From Pedobacter sp. PLR (GTDB lineage Bacteria > Bacteroidota > Bacteroidia > Sphingobacteriales > Sphingobacteriaceae), in assembly GCF_026239675.1 (NCBI RefSeq), contig NZ_JAPIVQ010000003.1, positions 248,001 through 312,000 on the forward strand: DNA of 64,000 nt. Direction: 5' to 3'. A program made the translations under genes and the position numbers. Under the pieces are notes generated by a model that was given only the letters and a program-made list of their open reading frames with translations, did no database searches and had not been told where the DNA came from. This document shows positions 54,354 to 63,802 of the stretch, piece by piece (the first letter of the stretch is position 1; the number at the start of each line of letters is the position of its first letter).

Positions 54354-57300
54354 ATGCGATTAAATGCTAAGAACAAAAAAATATTGGATTTTTTTGAAGC
54401 AATCAACCGATCAAAAACCTGGATCGTCATGAAAATTACTGTAATATTGTTATTTTCTTTTGTCACGATAGTCTCGGCAAAAAGCTATTCACAAAAGATT
54501 AATCTTCAACTAAAAAATGCTAAGATAGAAGCTGTTTTTTCAAGGATTGAAAAAATGAGTGGCTATAGTTTCATCTACGAAAAGAAGACCATAAAAAAAA
54601 TAGGATTCATCGATGTCTCCCTGCAAAACAGTACTGTGGCAGAGGCGATGAGTACAATTTTAAAAAATCAGCCTCTCGAATTTGTAATCAGGAATAACTT
54701 TATTGTGATTTCACCGAAAGAAGATCTGGTAAAACAGTTGTTTTCATCAATAGATACCTATCAGTTCAAAAAAATTACCGGTACCGTCAGGGATACGGCA
54801 GGCTTATTAATTCCTGGTGTATCTGTTCTAAACAAACAACGTAATAAGGCGGCCTTAACCGACGCTACAGGTGCTTTTTCAATAGAGGCTGATGCCGGAG
54901 ATGTGCTCGTTTTTTCTTCTGTAGGATACATAAAGAAGGAACTTAAAGTCGGCTCCCAAACAAAAATCGATGTTGTTCTGATAGAAGAGAAGAATGAACT
55001 GGACCAGGTTGTGATTACCGCACTGGGCATAAAAAAATCAGTCAGAGCATTAACTTATAATGTCCAGGAATTAAAAGGGGATGAACTAACCCGGAACAAG
55101 GACGCCAATTTTGTAAATGCACTTGCAGGTAAGGTGGCCGGAGTGACGATTAACCCAAGTTCATCAGGTATTGGCGGTGCCAGTAGAGTAGTGATGCGTG
55201 GTGTAAAGTCTATTTCAGGAAACAACAATGTATTGTATGTAGTAGATGGTATTCCCATTCCGAATAGTAGCGGAGGTGCAGTAGGAGGCCCTTTTGCAGG
55301 TGTAGTAAGTGGAGAAGGTATTTCCAGTATTAATCCTGAAGACATAGAAAGTATTTCGGCACTTACAGGTCCTTCTGCCACTGCATTATATGGTAATCAG
55401 GGCGCTAATGGTGTCATCGTGGTAACGACAAAAAAGGGTAGCGTTGGGAAAATAAAAATCAACTTAAGCAATAGCACTGATTTCTTTTCTCCATTTGTGA
55501 TGCCTCGTTTTCAGAATACATATGGCCAGGCCAACGATGCGCAAATGACCAGCTGGGGCGCGAAATTAGAAACACCCTCCGCTTACAAACCCAAAGATTT
55601 CTTTCAGACCGGTTCCAATGTATTCAACTCCATGAGCTTGTCTGGAGGAACAGAAAAGAGCCAGACCTTCTTCTCTGCAGGTATGAACAACGCGAATGGA
55701 ATTATCCGTAAAAATGAATACAACAGATATAATTTTTATCTGAGACATACCGCTAATTTAACGGATCGGCTTACTCTTGATTTCGGCGTGATGTATGCGA
55801 AAACTGATGATCAGAATATGATTGCTCAGGGGCAATACCACAATCCCCTAATCCCGATTTATTTATTTCCGCCGGGTGATGATATCAGAAAGTATCAGGT
55901 ATATACGCGGTATAATCCCGACCGGAAAATATCAACGCAGTTTTGGCCATTCGGAAACCAGGGATTGAGCATACAAAATCCTTACTGGATTACTGATGCA
56001 GAATCCAATGTCAACAAAACAGATCGTTATATGCTGAATGCAACGGCCAAATACAAGGTGTTTGATTGGCTGGATATTGTGGGAAGGGTACGTATTGATA
56101 ACAGTGACATACAAAGCGAAGTAAAACGTCCTGCCGGAACAGATGGAATATTTGCTTCAGAGTTTGGTTTTTATACAAGTGGTAAGAATCTATTGAAAAA
56201 CTCTTATATCGATTTAATAGCTTCCATAAACCGGAGCATAACCCCTGATCTGGGCTTTAATGCCAATATCGGAGGCAGTTATCAGGATGACAAAGCAGAT
56301 GGACTTATGGGGGGTGGAAAGCTGGCAAGGCTCGCTAATTTTTACTCTGTTCAGGAAAATACAGTCAATGTGCCCTCACAGACCTATTTACATAAACAAT
56401 TGCAATCGGGATTTGCCACCGCAGAGTTTGACTATAAAAAATGGATATTTTTAAATGCTACAGGCCGTTACGAATGGCCTTCACAATTATCAATCGCCAA
56501 CAAAAAGTCTTACTTCTATCCTTCAGTAGGAATTTCCAGTGTGATCAGCGATGCGTTAAAGATACCGGCTTCGGTACTTTCATTTGCCAAAGTCAGGTTC
56601 TCCTATGCTGAAGTAGGTAATCCACCTAATTTAAGTTTCCCTACCTTTTCGCTTGTAGATCCGGGCGCGGACCGACCTGCTCCTTTTCCAGATTTTCAAC
56701 CTGAACGTACGAAATCTTATGAAGCAGGTTTAGAATTAAAGTTTTTAAAGAATAAACTGAGTTTAAATGCAACTGTCTATAAGTCAAATACTACTAACCA
56801 GTTACTTTCACAACCATTAACCGGAAATATCTATTCTGTATTTTATTATAATGCAGGAAATATTCAAAATCAGGGTATCGAAGCCAGTTTAAGTTATAAT
56901 ACCAGTTTAAAAGATTTTAACTGGACAACTTCCGCAATTTTCACGCTTAACCGTAACAAAATAAAACGTCTTTCCGAAGGATATAAAAATCCCCTGACTC
57001 AGGAAGTGTTTGGCCGCGATAGTACCAACATGGGTGGCATAGGGGATTTACAAAATCTATTAGCGGTGGGAGGATCAACAGCCGATTTGTATATTTCTCA
57101 AGCCTTGCGTGAAGATAATCAGGGGAACCTTTGGGTGAATCCAGGTAATGGTAACATTGAAAAAATAACCATTCCAAGGCGTTTCATTGGTCGTTCTACA
57201 CCTGATTATACCATTGGATGGAGAAATAATTTTACCTATAAAAGCTTTAGCCTTTCCTTTTTGGTTGATGCCCGGGTAGGAGGGGTTGGGGTTTCTTACA

Positions 57301-57710
57301 CCCAGTCAATAATGGATGCTTACGGCGTATCTCAAAGGTCGGCGGAAGATAGAGATCAAGGCGCTGTGACTATATATGGTAAGCAATATGCCGATGTAGA
57401 GAAATTTTACAATTTACTGGGGGCTGCTTCGGGGGCTACAGTAGGAATGAGCGGTTATTATGTGTATAGTGCTACCAATGTAAGATTGAGAGAGGCTGCG
57501 TTTGGTTATACCATCCCGGCGAAATTTTTAGGCGGTAAATTAGACCATATAAAAGTTTCAGCAACCGGGCGTAACCTGTTCATGTTTTACAACAAATCGC
57601 CCTTCGATCCTGAATCAACATCTTCTACAGGAACTTATGATCAGGGTATTGACTATTTCCGTCAGCCCAGTTACAGAAGTATCGGTTTCAGTGTAACTGC
57701 ACAGTTTTAG
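54354..57710 (+). CDS. susC-like: SusC-type TonB-dependent receptor with STN domain
   Basis: Outer membrane glycan importer, 1118 residues. A signal peptide (about 25-47) precedes an STN domain (about 50-120, INLQLKNAKIEAVFSRIEKMSGYSFIYE) of the type that contacts FecR anti-sigma factors. A carboxypeptidase-like domain (about 140-215), a plug (about 230-350 with VVDGIPI and ATALYGNQGANGVIVVTTKKG) and the SusC beta-barrel ending in FSVTAQF follow. The SusD-like gene is 24 bases downstream. The STN domain matches regulation by the sigma/anti-sigma pair just upstream. An inner ATG (54429) is a possible alternative start. Confidence 0.95.
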   Translation: MRLNAKNKKILDFFEAINRSKTWIVMKITVILLFSFVTIVSAKSYSQKINLQLKNAKIEAVFSRIEKMSGYSFIYEKKTIKKIGFIDVSLQNSTVAEAMSTILKNQPLEFVIRNNFIVISPKEDLVKQLFSSIDTYQFKKITGTVRDTAGLLIPGVSVLNKQRNKAALTDATGAFSIEADAGDVLVFSSVGYIKKELKVGSQTKIDVVLIEEKNELDQVVITALGIKKSVRALTYNVQELKGDELTRNKDANFVNALAGKVAGVTINPSSSGIGGASRVVMRGVKSISGNNNVLYVVDGIPIPNSSGGAVGGPFAGVVSGEGISSINPEDIESISALTGPSATALYGNQGANGVIVVTTKKGSVGKIKINLSNSTDFFSPFVMPRFQNTYGQANDAQMTSWGAKLETPSAYKPKDFFQTGSNVFNSMSLSGGTEKSQTFFSAGMNNANGIIRKNEYNRYNFYLRHTANLTDRLTLDFGVMYAKTDDQNMIAQGQYHNPLIPIYLFPPGDDIRKYQVYTRYNPDRKISTQFWPFGNQGLSIQNPYWITDAESNVNKTDRYMLNATAKYKVFDWLDIVGRVRIDNSDIQSEVKRPAGTDGIFASEFGFYTSGKNLLKNSYIDLIASINRSITPDLGFNANIGGSYQDDKADGLMGGGKLARLANFYSVQENTVNVPSQTYLHKQLQSGFATAEFDYKKWIFLNATGRYEWPSQLSIANKKSYFYPSVGISSVISDALKIPASVLSFAKVRFSYAEVGNPPNLSFPTFSLVDPGADRPAPFPDFQPERTKSYEAGLELKFLKNKLSLNATVYKSNTTNQLLSQPLTGNIYSVFYYNAGNIQNQGIEASLSYNTSLKDFNWTTSAIFTLNRNKIKRLSEGYKNPLTQEVFGRDSTNMGGIGDLQNLLAVGGSTADLYISQALREDNQGNLWVNPGNGNIEKITIPRRFIGRSTPDYTIGWRNNFTYKSFSLSFLVDARVGGVGVSYTQSIMDAYGVSQRSAEDRDQGAVTIYGKQYADVEKFYNLLGAASGATVGMSGYYVYSATNVRLREAAFGYTIPAKFLGGKLDHIKVSATGRNLFMFYNKSPFDPESTSSTGTYDQGIDYFRQPSYRSIGFSVTAQF

Positions 57711-57734
57711 TTTGAACAAAATATTTAAAAGAAC

Positions 57735-59330
57735 ATGAAAAGGATACAAATATTATTGTTGTGGCTGGTAGTCATATTATCTGCCTGTACAAAAAAATAT
57801 GAAGAATTTAATACGAATCCATATCTGTCCACCTTAGCACAACAGGAAGCTGATAATTATGCTTCCGGTAAAAACTTCCCGGCAATGATCAATGCGGTCT
57901 TACCAGCGGGAGATGCCGCGGGCAGAACCGATTTTGTTAACAGTTATCAGGTAGGCTATAATTTAGCCGGGGATTCTTTTTCGGGCTATATGGGACAAGC
58001 AGGTGACTGGGGTGGGAATTCAAACAACCTTACCTATGCTTTTAACCTGAGCTGGGTGAACGAGCAGTTTACACTGACAGGCAAGTTGATGGCTGCCTGG
58101 AAAAACATCAAAGACCTGAGCACAATATCAGGAGACTCTTTGCAGTTTTCAGTAGCACAGATCATTAAGGTAACGGGAATTATAAAGGCTACCGATAGCT
58201 ATGGACCAATTCCAAGTGGTTCATTAGCTTCAGGATCTTTTACTCCAGCCTACGAAAGTCAGGAAAGCATTTATTATTCGGCTTTAAGCGACTTAATTAA
58301 AGCAAGAAATATGTTATTTAAGCTTGGTGCTGGTGCTGGAACGCCTTTAAAATCTTACGATCTGATCTATGCTGGTGATTATTTAAAATGGGCCAGATTT
58401 GCAAATTCCTTAATATTAAGACTTGCCATTCGAATTGCTTATGTAGCTCCCGATAAAGCAAAGCTATATGCGGAGGAAGCGCTTACAAACCCTGCTGGTA
58501 TGATTACCACGGCAGCGGATAATGCCTTACAAGGTCTTAAACCAGGCAACGGCGCACTTAACTATTCCAATCCCTTACGTACACTAACACAGGATTATAA
58601 AGAAGCCAGAATGGGGGCTTCTATGCAATCTATTTTAACCGGTTATAACGACCCAAGGATAGCTGTTTGGTTTAAAACAGCGACTTTAACAGCCCATACT
58701 TCAGAGTTTTTAGGCATCCGTAGCGGTATTAATGTTACAAGAGCGTCCTATCAACCATTTTCTGAATTAAATGTAACCGATCAGACCCCAATGCCCTGGA
58801 TGCAGGCTTCTGAGGTGTGTTTTTTAAAGGCTGAAGGCGTGTTACGCGGATGGAATGTTGGAGGAACGGCAAAGGAATGGTATGAAACAGGTATTACTAC
58901 GGCTTTTTCGGAAGCCGGGGTTGCGATGCCGGCAGGGTACCTTGCAGACAATACGGCTAAGCCTAAAGACTATACTGATTTTGCAAGCGGGGGGAGTTCA
59001 AATAGTCGCAGCGCAGCCTCTTCGATTACCATAAAATGGGATGATGCCGCTGTTTTAGATATTAAGCTAGAGCGGATTATTACCCAGAAGTGGTTGGCAC
59101 TCTATCCAAATGGACAGGAAGCCTGGAGCGAATTCAGAAGAACAGGATTTCCTAAAATTTTTCCGATCAGTTTGAACAGGGGGAATATAGATGTAGTGAA
59201 GCAGGTTCGCAGATTACCCTATCCTTTGGCGCAGTATCAGCAAAATGGAGCAGAGGTCAGCAAGGGATTAGCCTTATTAGGTGGCGCTGATAACGGTGGA
59301 ACACGCTTGTGGTGGGATAAAAAACCGTAG
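57735..59330 (+). CDS. susD-like: SusD/RagB-like glycan-binding lipoprotein
   Basis: A 531-residue outer membrane lipoprotein, partner of the SusC barrel. The lipobox is VVILSACTKKYEEFNTNP (C18). The sequence fits the SusD-like-2 group: IIKATDSYGPIPSGSLASG, YAGDYLKWARFANSLILRLAIRIA, MPWMQASEVCFLKAEG and RRLPYPLAQYQQNGAEV are characteristic TPR-like and surface regions. It should form the lid of the SusCD complex. It is followed by further surface lipoproteins in the same direction. Confidence 0.93.
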   Translation: MKRIQILLLWLVVILSACTKKYEEFNTNPYLSTLAQQEADNYASGKNFPAMINAVLPAGDAAGRTDFVNSYQVGYNLAGDSFSGYMGQAGDWGGNSNNLTYAFNLSWVNEQFTLTGKLMAAWKNIKDLSTISGDSLQFSVAQIIKVTGIIKATDSYGPIPSGSLASGSFTPAYESQESIYYSALSDLIKARNMLFKLGAGAGTPLKSYDLIYAGDYLKWARFANSLILRLAIRIAYVAPDKAKLYAEEALTNPAGMITTAADNALQGLKPGNGALNYSNPLRTLTQDYKEARMGASMQSILTGYNDPRIAVWFKTATLTAHTSEFLGIRSGINVTRASYQPFSELNVTDQTPMPWMQASEVCFLKAEGVLRGWNVGGTAKEWYETGITTAFSEAGVAMPAGYLADNTAKPKDYTDFASGGSSNSRSAASSITIKWDDAAVLDIKLERIITQKWLALYPNGQEAWSEFRRTGFPKIFPISLNRGNIDVVKQVRRLPYPLAQYQQNGAEVSKGLALLGGADNGGTRLWWDKKP

Positions 59331-59360
59331 CGAATTGATGTATTTAAAGACAATAATATC

Positions 59361-60467
59361 ATGAATATGAAAAAATATAACATTTTATATCAAATTTTAC
59401 CTGCTTTGATCCTGGTACTATTTTTCGCCTGTAAGAAAAACAACGTAGAAAATAGGGGCCTCTTTATTACAAATGCAGCTGAATCTGTTCAGGGCTTTGT
59501 TTCCGTTGATGATATGGGCGGTTCAATCAGTTTAACTTCAAGTTCTTCGGCAGTAACCCCCGAAAATATTGAGATTTCTTACGTTTCTGATACCAATGTG
59601 GTGGCGGACTATAATAAAAAGCACAATACAAAGTACAAACCGCTACCTGAAAGGTTTTATTCATTATCGGCCAATACAGCTGTTATTCCTGCCGGAGCAA
59701 GTGTTTCCAATGCGATAAAAATAACCGTTTCTCCTTTGGATGCGACGATAAAAGATGGGGATTTGTATATGATCCCAATTGCGATTAAAGATGCATCATC
59801 TGGTATCCCGGTCATAGATGCATCAAAGGTTTTTTACATCGTGATCAATCGGGTACTCATTAATCCGGCATTGGATGCAGGTTCTACCGGAGTAACATTT
59901 GCTATACCTGATCCGATCAAAGACTTAACTCAGTTTACCGTAGAAATGAGGGTCAGGGTGACTACAGCCTTTAAGAATAATATGGCTTTGTTTTATGCAG
60001 GTTCTTCTGAGATCTATTCGCGTTTTGGTGATGTGGTGATTAAGCCTAACCAATTGCAGGTAAAATATGCGGGTATACAGCCAGCTTCAACGACCGAGTT
60101 TTTAACAAACAAATGGTATCATATTGCCTATGTTTTTGATGGTACCGCCAATAGTTTTAAAATTTATGTAAATGGAAAACCAGATGGCACAACATCAGCT
60201 CCGGCAAATACTAAGTTCAATCTGGAAACCATGGGTTTTGGGGGTTCTGCACAGGTACAGGAACTGAGGTTCTGGACAAAAGTGCTGACTCAGGCAGAAA
60301 TAAGCAGTGGAATGTGTGCTGTAAATCCTGGTTCAGGTGGACTGTATGGATATTGGAAGTTCAATGAGGGTAAAGGTACTACCGTTGCCGATGCAACCGG
60401 GCATGGACATACCGGAACGATAGGTGGAACTGTGAAATGGGTTACAGGTGTAAGGTGCCCTGATTAA
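59361..60467 (+). CDS. Surface lipoprotein with DUF1735 and LamG-like domains
   Basis: A 368-residue lipoprotein (ALILVLFFACKKN, lipobox C23). A DUF1735 domain (about 40-160, including VVADYNKKHNTKYKPLPERFYSLSANTAVIPAGAS) is followed by a LamG/concanavalin-like domain (about 165-365, FTVEMRVRVTTAFKNNMALFYAG ... ELRFWTKVLTQAEI ... GYWKFNEGKGTTVADATGHGHTG). DUF1735 proteins are surface glycan-binding components of Bacteroidota GH18 loci. It lies 30 bases after the SusD-like gene and 40 bases before the GH18 gene. A binding role on the cell surface is inferred. Confidence 0.87.
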   Translation: MNMKKYNILYQILPALILVLFFACKKNNVENRGLFITNAAESVQGFVSVDDMGGSISLTSSSSAVTPENIEISYVSDTNVVADYNKKHNTKYKPLPERFYSLSANTAVIPAGASVSNAIKITVSPLDATIKDGDLYMIPIAIKDASSGIPVIDASKVFYIVINRVLINPALDAGSTGVTFAIPDPIKDLTQFTVEMRVRVTTAFKNNMALFYAGSSEIYSRFGDVVIKPNQLQVKYAGIQPASTTEFLTNKWYHIAYVFDGTANSFKIYVNGKPDGTTSAPANTKFNLETMGFGGSAQVQELRFWTKVLTQAEISSGMCAVNPGSGGLYGYWKFNEGKGTTVADATGHGHTGTIGGTVKWVTGVRCPD

Positions 60468-60507
60468 TATTTGATATAAGTAGAAAACGTAACATAAAGC
60501 AATCGTT

Positions 60508-61497
60508 ATGAATATGAATAAATTATTAATAATTGCCGGCATGCTGGTAATCAGCATATCATTCTTTTCGTGTTCGAAAGAAAATATGCCTGAAAATATA
60601 CCAATGAAACAGGTGCTTCAAAGATCTGATGATTATTATGCCAATTTAAGGGCCTATAAAAAAACGGATCATCAAGTGTTTTTTGGTTGGTTTGGAGCAA
60701 CCGGTGGTGAGGGAAACCCCAATGTGCCAGGTGTAATGGATCAGATTCCTGATAGCGTTGATATTGTAAGCTTATGGGGAGGTGCACCTCCGGTGGGTTC
60801 ATACAATCACAATGTAATGAAAAAAACACAGGAACTTAAAGGAACAAGGTTTGTACTGGTCAGAGGTGCAGATCATGTATCAACAGCTCTTTTGAAAAAA
60901 TATCCGACTTTACCGATTCTGGTTGCTTTGGATAGCATAGCCAGGGATCTGGATGCTGAGGTGAAGGTATTTGGGGCTGATGGTTTTGACATTGATTATG
61001 AACCGCATTTCGGACAAGGGGGGATTTTTACGACTGGTAAGGATGGAATAACTGGTGCCAACCTGACGACGGCTTTGTATAAGTCGTTGTCGAAGTATCT
61101 TGGCCCACTTTCAGGTACCGGTAAACTATTGATTATTGATGGTGAAAGTACACCTGAGCTTGCTCCTTATATTGATTATCTCGTACAACAGGCTTATGCG
61201 GCTACCTCTCCGACAAATCTTCAAAACAGATTTGTTCAATATGGCTTCGGAACGCTTCCAATCAGGAAGTTTATTGTAGCAGAAAATTTTGAGAGTTATT
61301 GGGAAAAAGGAGGAGTAAACTTTACTGATCCTGTACGTGGCGTAATACCTTCCCTATTAGGAATGGCTTACTGGCAACCTACACAAGGACGTAAAGGTGG
61401 TACGGGTGTTTATCTTGCCCAATATGAATATCCACTCAATCCCGACTTTAAATTTACCCGACAGGCCATTCAAATTATGAATCCTGCTGTTCGTTAA
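60508..61497 (+). CDS. GH18 lipoprotein, probable endo-beta-N-acetylglucosaminidase
   Basis: A 329-residue surface or periplasmic lipoprotein (SISFFSCSKEN, lipobox C22). The GH18 barrel has catalytic DGFDIDYE at residues 158-165 with E165 as acid, preceded by FFGWFGATGGEG. Sequence and gene context resemble the endo-beta-N-acetylglucosaminidase group (EndoF/EndoH/BT_3987-like) that cuts between the two core GlcNAc residues of N-glycans; chitin-oligosaccharide cleavage is the alternative. It is the only glycosidase of the locus, with DUF1735 proteins on both sides. Translation may start at the second ATG (60514). Confidence 0.88.
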   Translation: MNMNKLLIIAGMLVISISFFSCSKENMPENIPMKQVLQRSDDYYANLRAYKKTDHQVFFGWFGATGGEGNPNVPGVMDQIPDSVDIVSLWGGAPPVGSYNHNVMKKTQELKGTRFVLVRGADHVSTALLKKYPTLPILVALDSIARDLDAEVKVFGADGFDIDYEPHFGQGGIFTTGKDGITGANLTTALYKSLSKYLGPLSGTGKLLIIDGESTPELAPYIDYLVQQAYAATSPTNLQNRFVQYGFGTLPIRKFIVAENFESYWEKGGVNFTDPVRGVIPSLLGMAYWQPTQGRKGGTGVYLAQYEYPLNPDFKFTRQAIQIMNPAVR

Positions 61498-61521
61498 TCC
61501 ATTGACATAAAATATTAAAAT

Positions 61522-62523
61522 ATGAAAGCAAGATATAAGTTCTGGTATGCAACCATTTTCAGCATACTAATTTTAAATGCCTGCAAAAAAGATGGAGATA
61601 TGAATTCTAAAGAGCTTTCGGTTTTTATCAAAACTGCCGGGGGAGATGTTCATGTAGCTAATCTGGCATTTAGACGAACGCCTTTAGCTGTATCCGGAGA
61701 TTCTATCGCTAAATTCCCTGCTTATTTAACCAGGGAAATAAACAGCGATGTGCTGGTAAATATAAGTATTGATGAAAGTCTGGTCAGTAATTATAACAGT
61801 GCAAATAAGACAAACTATATATTGTTGCCTGCCGCCAATTATAAAATTGTGGGCAGTGCGCAGCTTACCATTCCCGCAGGTAGTGTGATATCAACAGATT
61901 CATTAAGAATCCAGCTGTTGGACAGGTTACAGTTAAATAATGACAATGGCTATCTTCTGCCACTTTCAATAAGCGAGATTTCAGGTAAGGACAAAGGTGC
62001 AAAATCCAGTGATAACTACAGAACGGTTTATGTGGTTGTAAAAAGTACCTATACTAATATTAGTGATGCGCAACTACCATTAACCGGAACATTTATTCCC
62101 AGAACAGGATGGGTGCCGAGCGTAGGCAGTACTACTGCCGGATCCTTAGGGCCTGCCATGTTGGATGGAATTAATACCACAGCCTGGAGGTCAAGCAGTA
62201 CTTCTTCTTTTGCAGCTAAATGGCTGACTATAGATATGGGCGCTGCTCAGCAGATTAAAGGTTTTGTAATGGTACCCAATTATGTAGCGACAACGGAAAA
62301 TGCAACAGCAATAACTGTTTCGACCAGTACAGACAATGTAACCTGGACAGTACAAGGTGCCTGGAAGGGTACAGGACCTGCTGCAACATCATCAGTTATA
62401 AATCCGGATTTGAAGAACATCAATTTTATTGTTCCGGTACAGGCCAGGTATTTTAGGTTTGACGTTACTGCTTCGAATAATGCCAGTAGAGTGGGTATTG
62501 CTGAATTAAATGTAGTTCAGTAG
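61522..62523 (+). CDS. Surface lipoprotein with DUF1735 and F5/8-type C (discoidin) domains
   Basis: A 333-residue lipoprotein (SILILNACKKDGD, lipobox C19 region). A DUF1735 domain (about 30-175, NISIDESLVSNYNSANKTNYILLPAANYKIVGSAQLTIPAGS) is followed by a discoidin-type carbohydrate-binding domain (about 195-333, PAMLDGINTTAWRSS ... WLTIDMGAAQQIKGFVMVPN ... ARYFRFDVTASN). It is expected to present glycans to the GH18 enzyme and SusCD. Last gene of the locus; two tandem hairpins follow the stop. Confidence 0.88.
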   Translation: MKARYKFWYATIFSILILNACKKDGDMNSKELSVFIKTAGGDVHVANLAFRRTPLAVSGDSIAKFPAYLTREINSDVLVNISIDESLVSNYNSANKTNYILLPAANYKIVGSAQLTIPAGSVISTDSLRIQLLDRLQLNNDNGYLLPLSISEISGKDKGAKSSDNYRTVYVVVKSTYTNISDAQLPLTGTFIPRTGWVPSVGSTTAGSLGPAMLDGINTTAWRSSSTSSFAAKWLTIDMGAAQQIKGFVMVPNYVATTENATAITVSTSTDNVTWTVQGAWKGTGPAATSSVINPDLKNINFIVPVQARYFRFDVTASNNASRVGIAELNVVQ

Positions 62524-62526
62524 AAG

Positions 62527-62574
62527 AATACTCTTAGTTCACAGTATAACCTATACAGCTGCTGTAAGAGTATT
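62527..62574 (+). terminator. Nested hairpin after the last gene of the locus
   Basis: AATACTCTTA pairs perfectly with TAAGAGTATT and encloses a smaller GTATA/TATAC hairpin. TTTT follows. Starts 4 bases after the stop codon. Confidence 0.6.
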
Positions 62575-62577
62575 TTA

Positions 62578-62618
62578 AAGGGTCTTTAAAGGGTGGGAAA
62601 ACCCTTTGAAGGCCCTTT
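62578..62618 (+). terminator. Second long hairpin after the locus
   Basis: An 18-base-pair stem (62578-62594 side with 62601-62618, two G-U pairs, GGGAAA loop) built from AAAGGG and CCCTTT repeats. No long T-run follows, so it may protect the 3' end or back up the first hairpin. Confidence 0.6.
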
Positions 62619-62877
62619 GCTTTAGGGGCCATAACACTATGGGTTAAGGCTTAAAAGATATATGGTAGTCCGGGAATTACTCAGGAGCTTATTTTTTATT
62701 CTGATTCTGGTGTTCAATATGCCTGAAATGAATTCCGATGGTTACTGGAAAAATACCCATTGATCATCAGGAGCATGAGTAGGAAAGGCAATTGAGATCT
62801 ACTTTATTGTTGCAATTCCACTTATTTTGATTATCATGAAAAAATATTTAAATGTTTTCTTAGCTAAAATCTTTATA

Positions 62878-63270
62878 ATGAAAAAAGTACCCGCCTTCCT
62901 GTTTGCTGTTTTAGTTTGTCAGCAATTGATTGCACAAGTGAAAATTACCCATTTACATCAAAGAGCTGTATCCGTGTTTGATAGTGTTATGGTGGTACAA
63001 ACGGGATTCGACTGTTTACAGTATAAGAACAAACTTTTAAGTGATGCTTATAAGTATAATAATTATCATGGTGGACCAGTTTTTATGGCATCTGTAGTCA
63101 CCGAAAAAGTACCTGCAGTTACTGTCAACGGAGAATTTCTAATGCATATGAACCCGGTAGATATTTTTAAGTATAAGCGTTTAATATCCTATAAATATTA
63201 TCCTAAAGGGAAGTCGCCTCTGGTTGCAGGCGTTACAGATCTGGGACTACTTGCCTTTATTGCGGAATAG
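62878..63270 (+). CDS. Small exported protein of unknown function
   Basis: A 130-residue protein when started at ATG 62878, which gives a clean signal peptide (MKKVPAFLFAVLVCQQLIAQ). The frame continues upstream to ATG 62836 and TTG 62827. The mature part is rich in Tyr, Lys and Val (DCLQYKNKLLSDAYKYNNYHGG; FKYKRLISYKYYPKGKSP), and I recognise no family. It is not obviously part of the glycan locus because two strong hairpins lie between. No terminator was recognised after it. Confidence 0.6.
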   Translation: MKKVPAFLFAVLVCQQLIAQVKITHLHQRAVSVFDSVMVVQTGFDCLQYKNKLLSDAYKYNNYHGGPVFMASVVTEKVPAVTVNGEFLMHMNPVDIFKYKRLISYKYYPKGKSPLVAGVTDLGLLAFIAE

Positions 63271-63326
63271 TTGCTGCGGACTTATTGCAGCTGCTGAACT
63301 GTGATATGGAGTTTTTTGATTATCCA

Positions 63327-63623
63327 TTATTTCAAATGAGGTGTTCCTTTTAAATAGGTTTCTAAATCTCCAACACTGGCATTGGCGGTTGATCTGAATT
63401 TATCAAAATCATAAACCATCAACACACCAAAATCATCGTATTGTTCAATGAATGATGATACATCGATCTTTTCATTTAATGCAGTAAACATGGTTACCAC
63501 ATGTTCATAGATTGGCTTAGGTGTAATCAGTAGGTTGGTTAGTTTATTATCTGTAACAGTTGATGTTTTACCAATCAGGTGTTTGTAATCCTCAACTAAT
63601 TGTTGAGCTTCGTTATACGTCAT
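63327..63623 (-). CDS. Small soluble protein of unknown function
   Basis: A 98-residue protein, no signal peptide, helical N terminus (MTYNEAQQLVEDYKHLIGKTS) and a mixed alpha/beta C-terminal part (FGVLMVYDFDKFRSTANASVGDLETYLKG). I recognise no family. It is downstream of the GAPDH gene on the same strand but separated from it by a hairpin terminator, so it is probably independently transcribed. The 180-base leader contains short inverted repeats (ATCTGA/TCAGAT and the palindrome AACAGCTGTT at 63711-63720). Confidence 0.6.
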   Translation of the reverse strand: MTYNEAQQLVEDYKHLIGKTSTVTDNKLTNLLITPKPIYEHVVTMFTALNEKIDVSSFIEQYDDFGVLMVYDFDKFRSTANASVGDLETYLKGTPHLK

Positions 63624-63739
63624 AGTACTGAATTTAAAATAAAAGGTTTAGTTATCCATCTGACAGAATTATAAACTGCTTATCAGATGCTTGTCTGTAA
63701 ACAACTGATTAACAGCTGTTGAATTGGTCAGAAAACAAG

Positions 63740-63770
63740 AAAGGGATGTTCCATCCAGACACATCCCTTT
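63740..63770 (-). terminator. Terminator of the GAPDH gene
   Basis: AAAGGGATGT and ACATCCCTTT form a 10-base-pair stem. Read leftward it is followed by CTTGTTTTC, U-rich in the transcript, 33 bases after the stop. Confidence 0.75.
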
Positions 63771-63802
63771 TCTAACCAAATATAAACCTGTATGAACGGG
63801 TT

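Larger units (their letters stand above)
62524..62877. other. Non-coding interval (about 350 bases) after the glycan locus
   Basis: Apart from two tandem hairpins at its start (62527-62618) I see nothing coding or structured between about 62620 and 62820. Confidence 0.5.
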
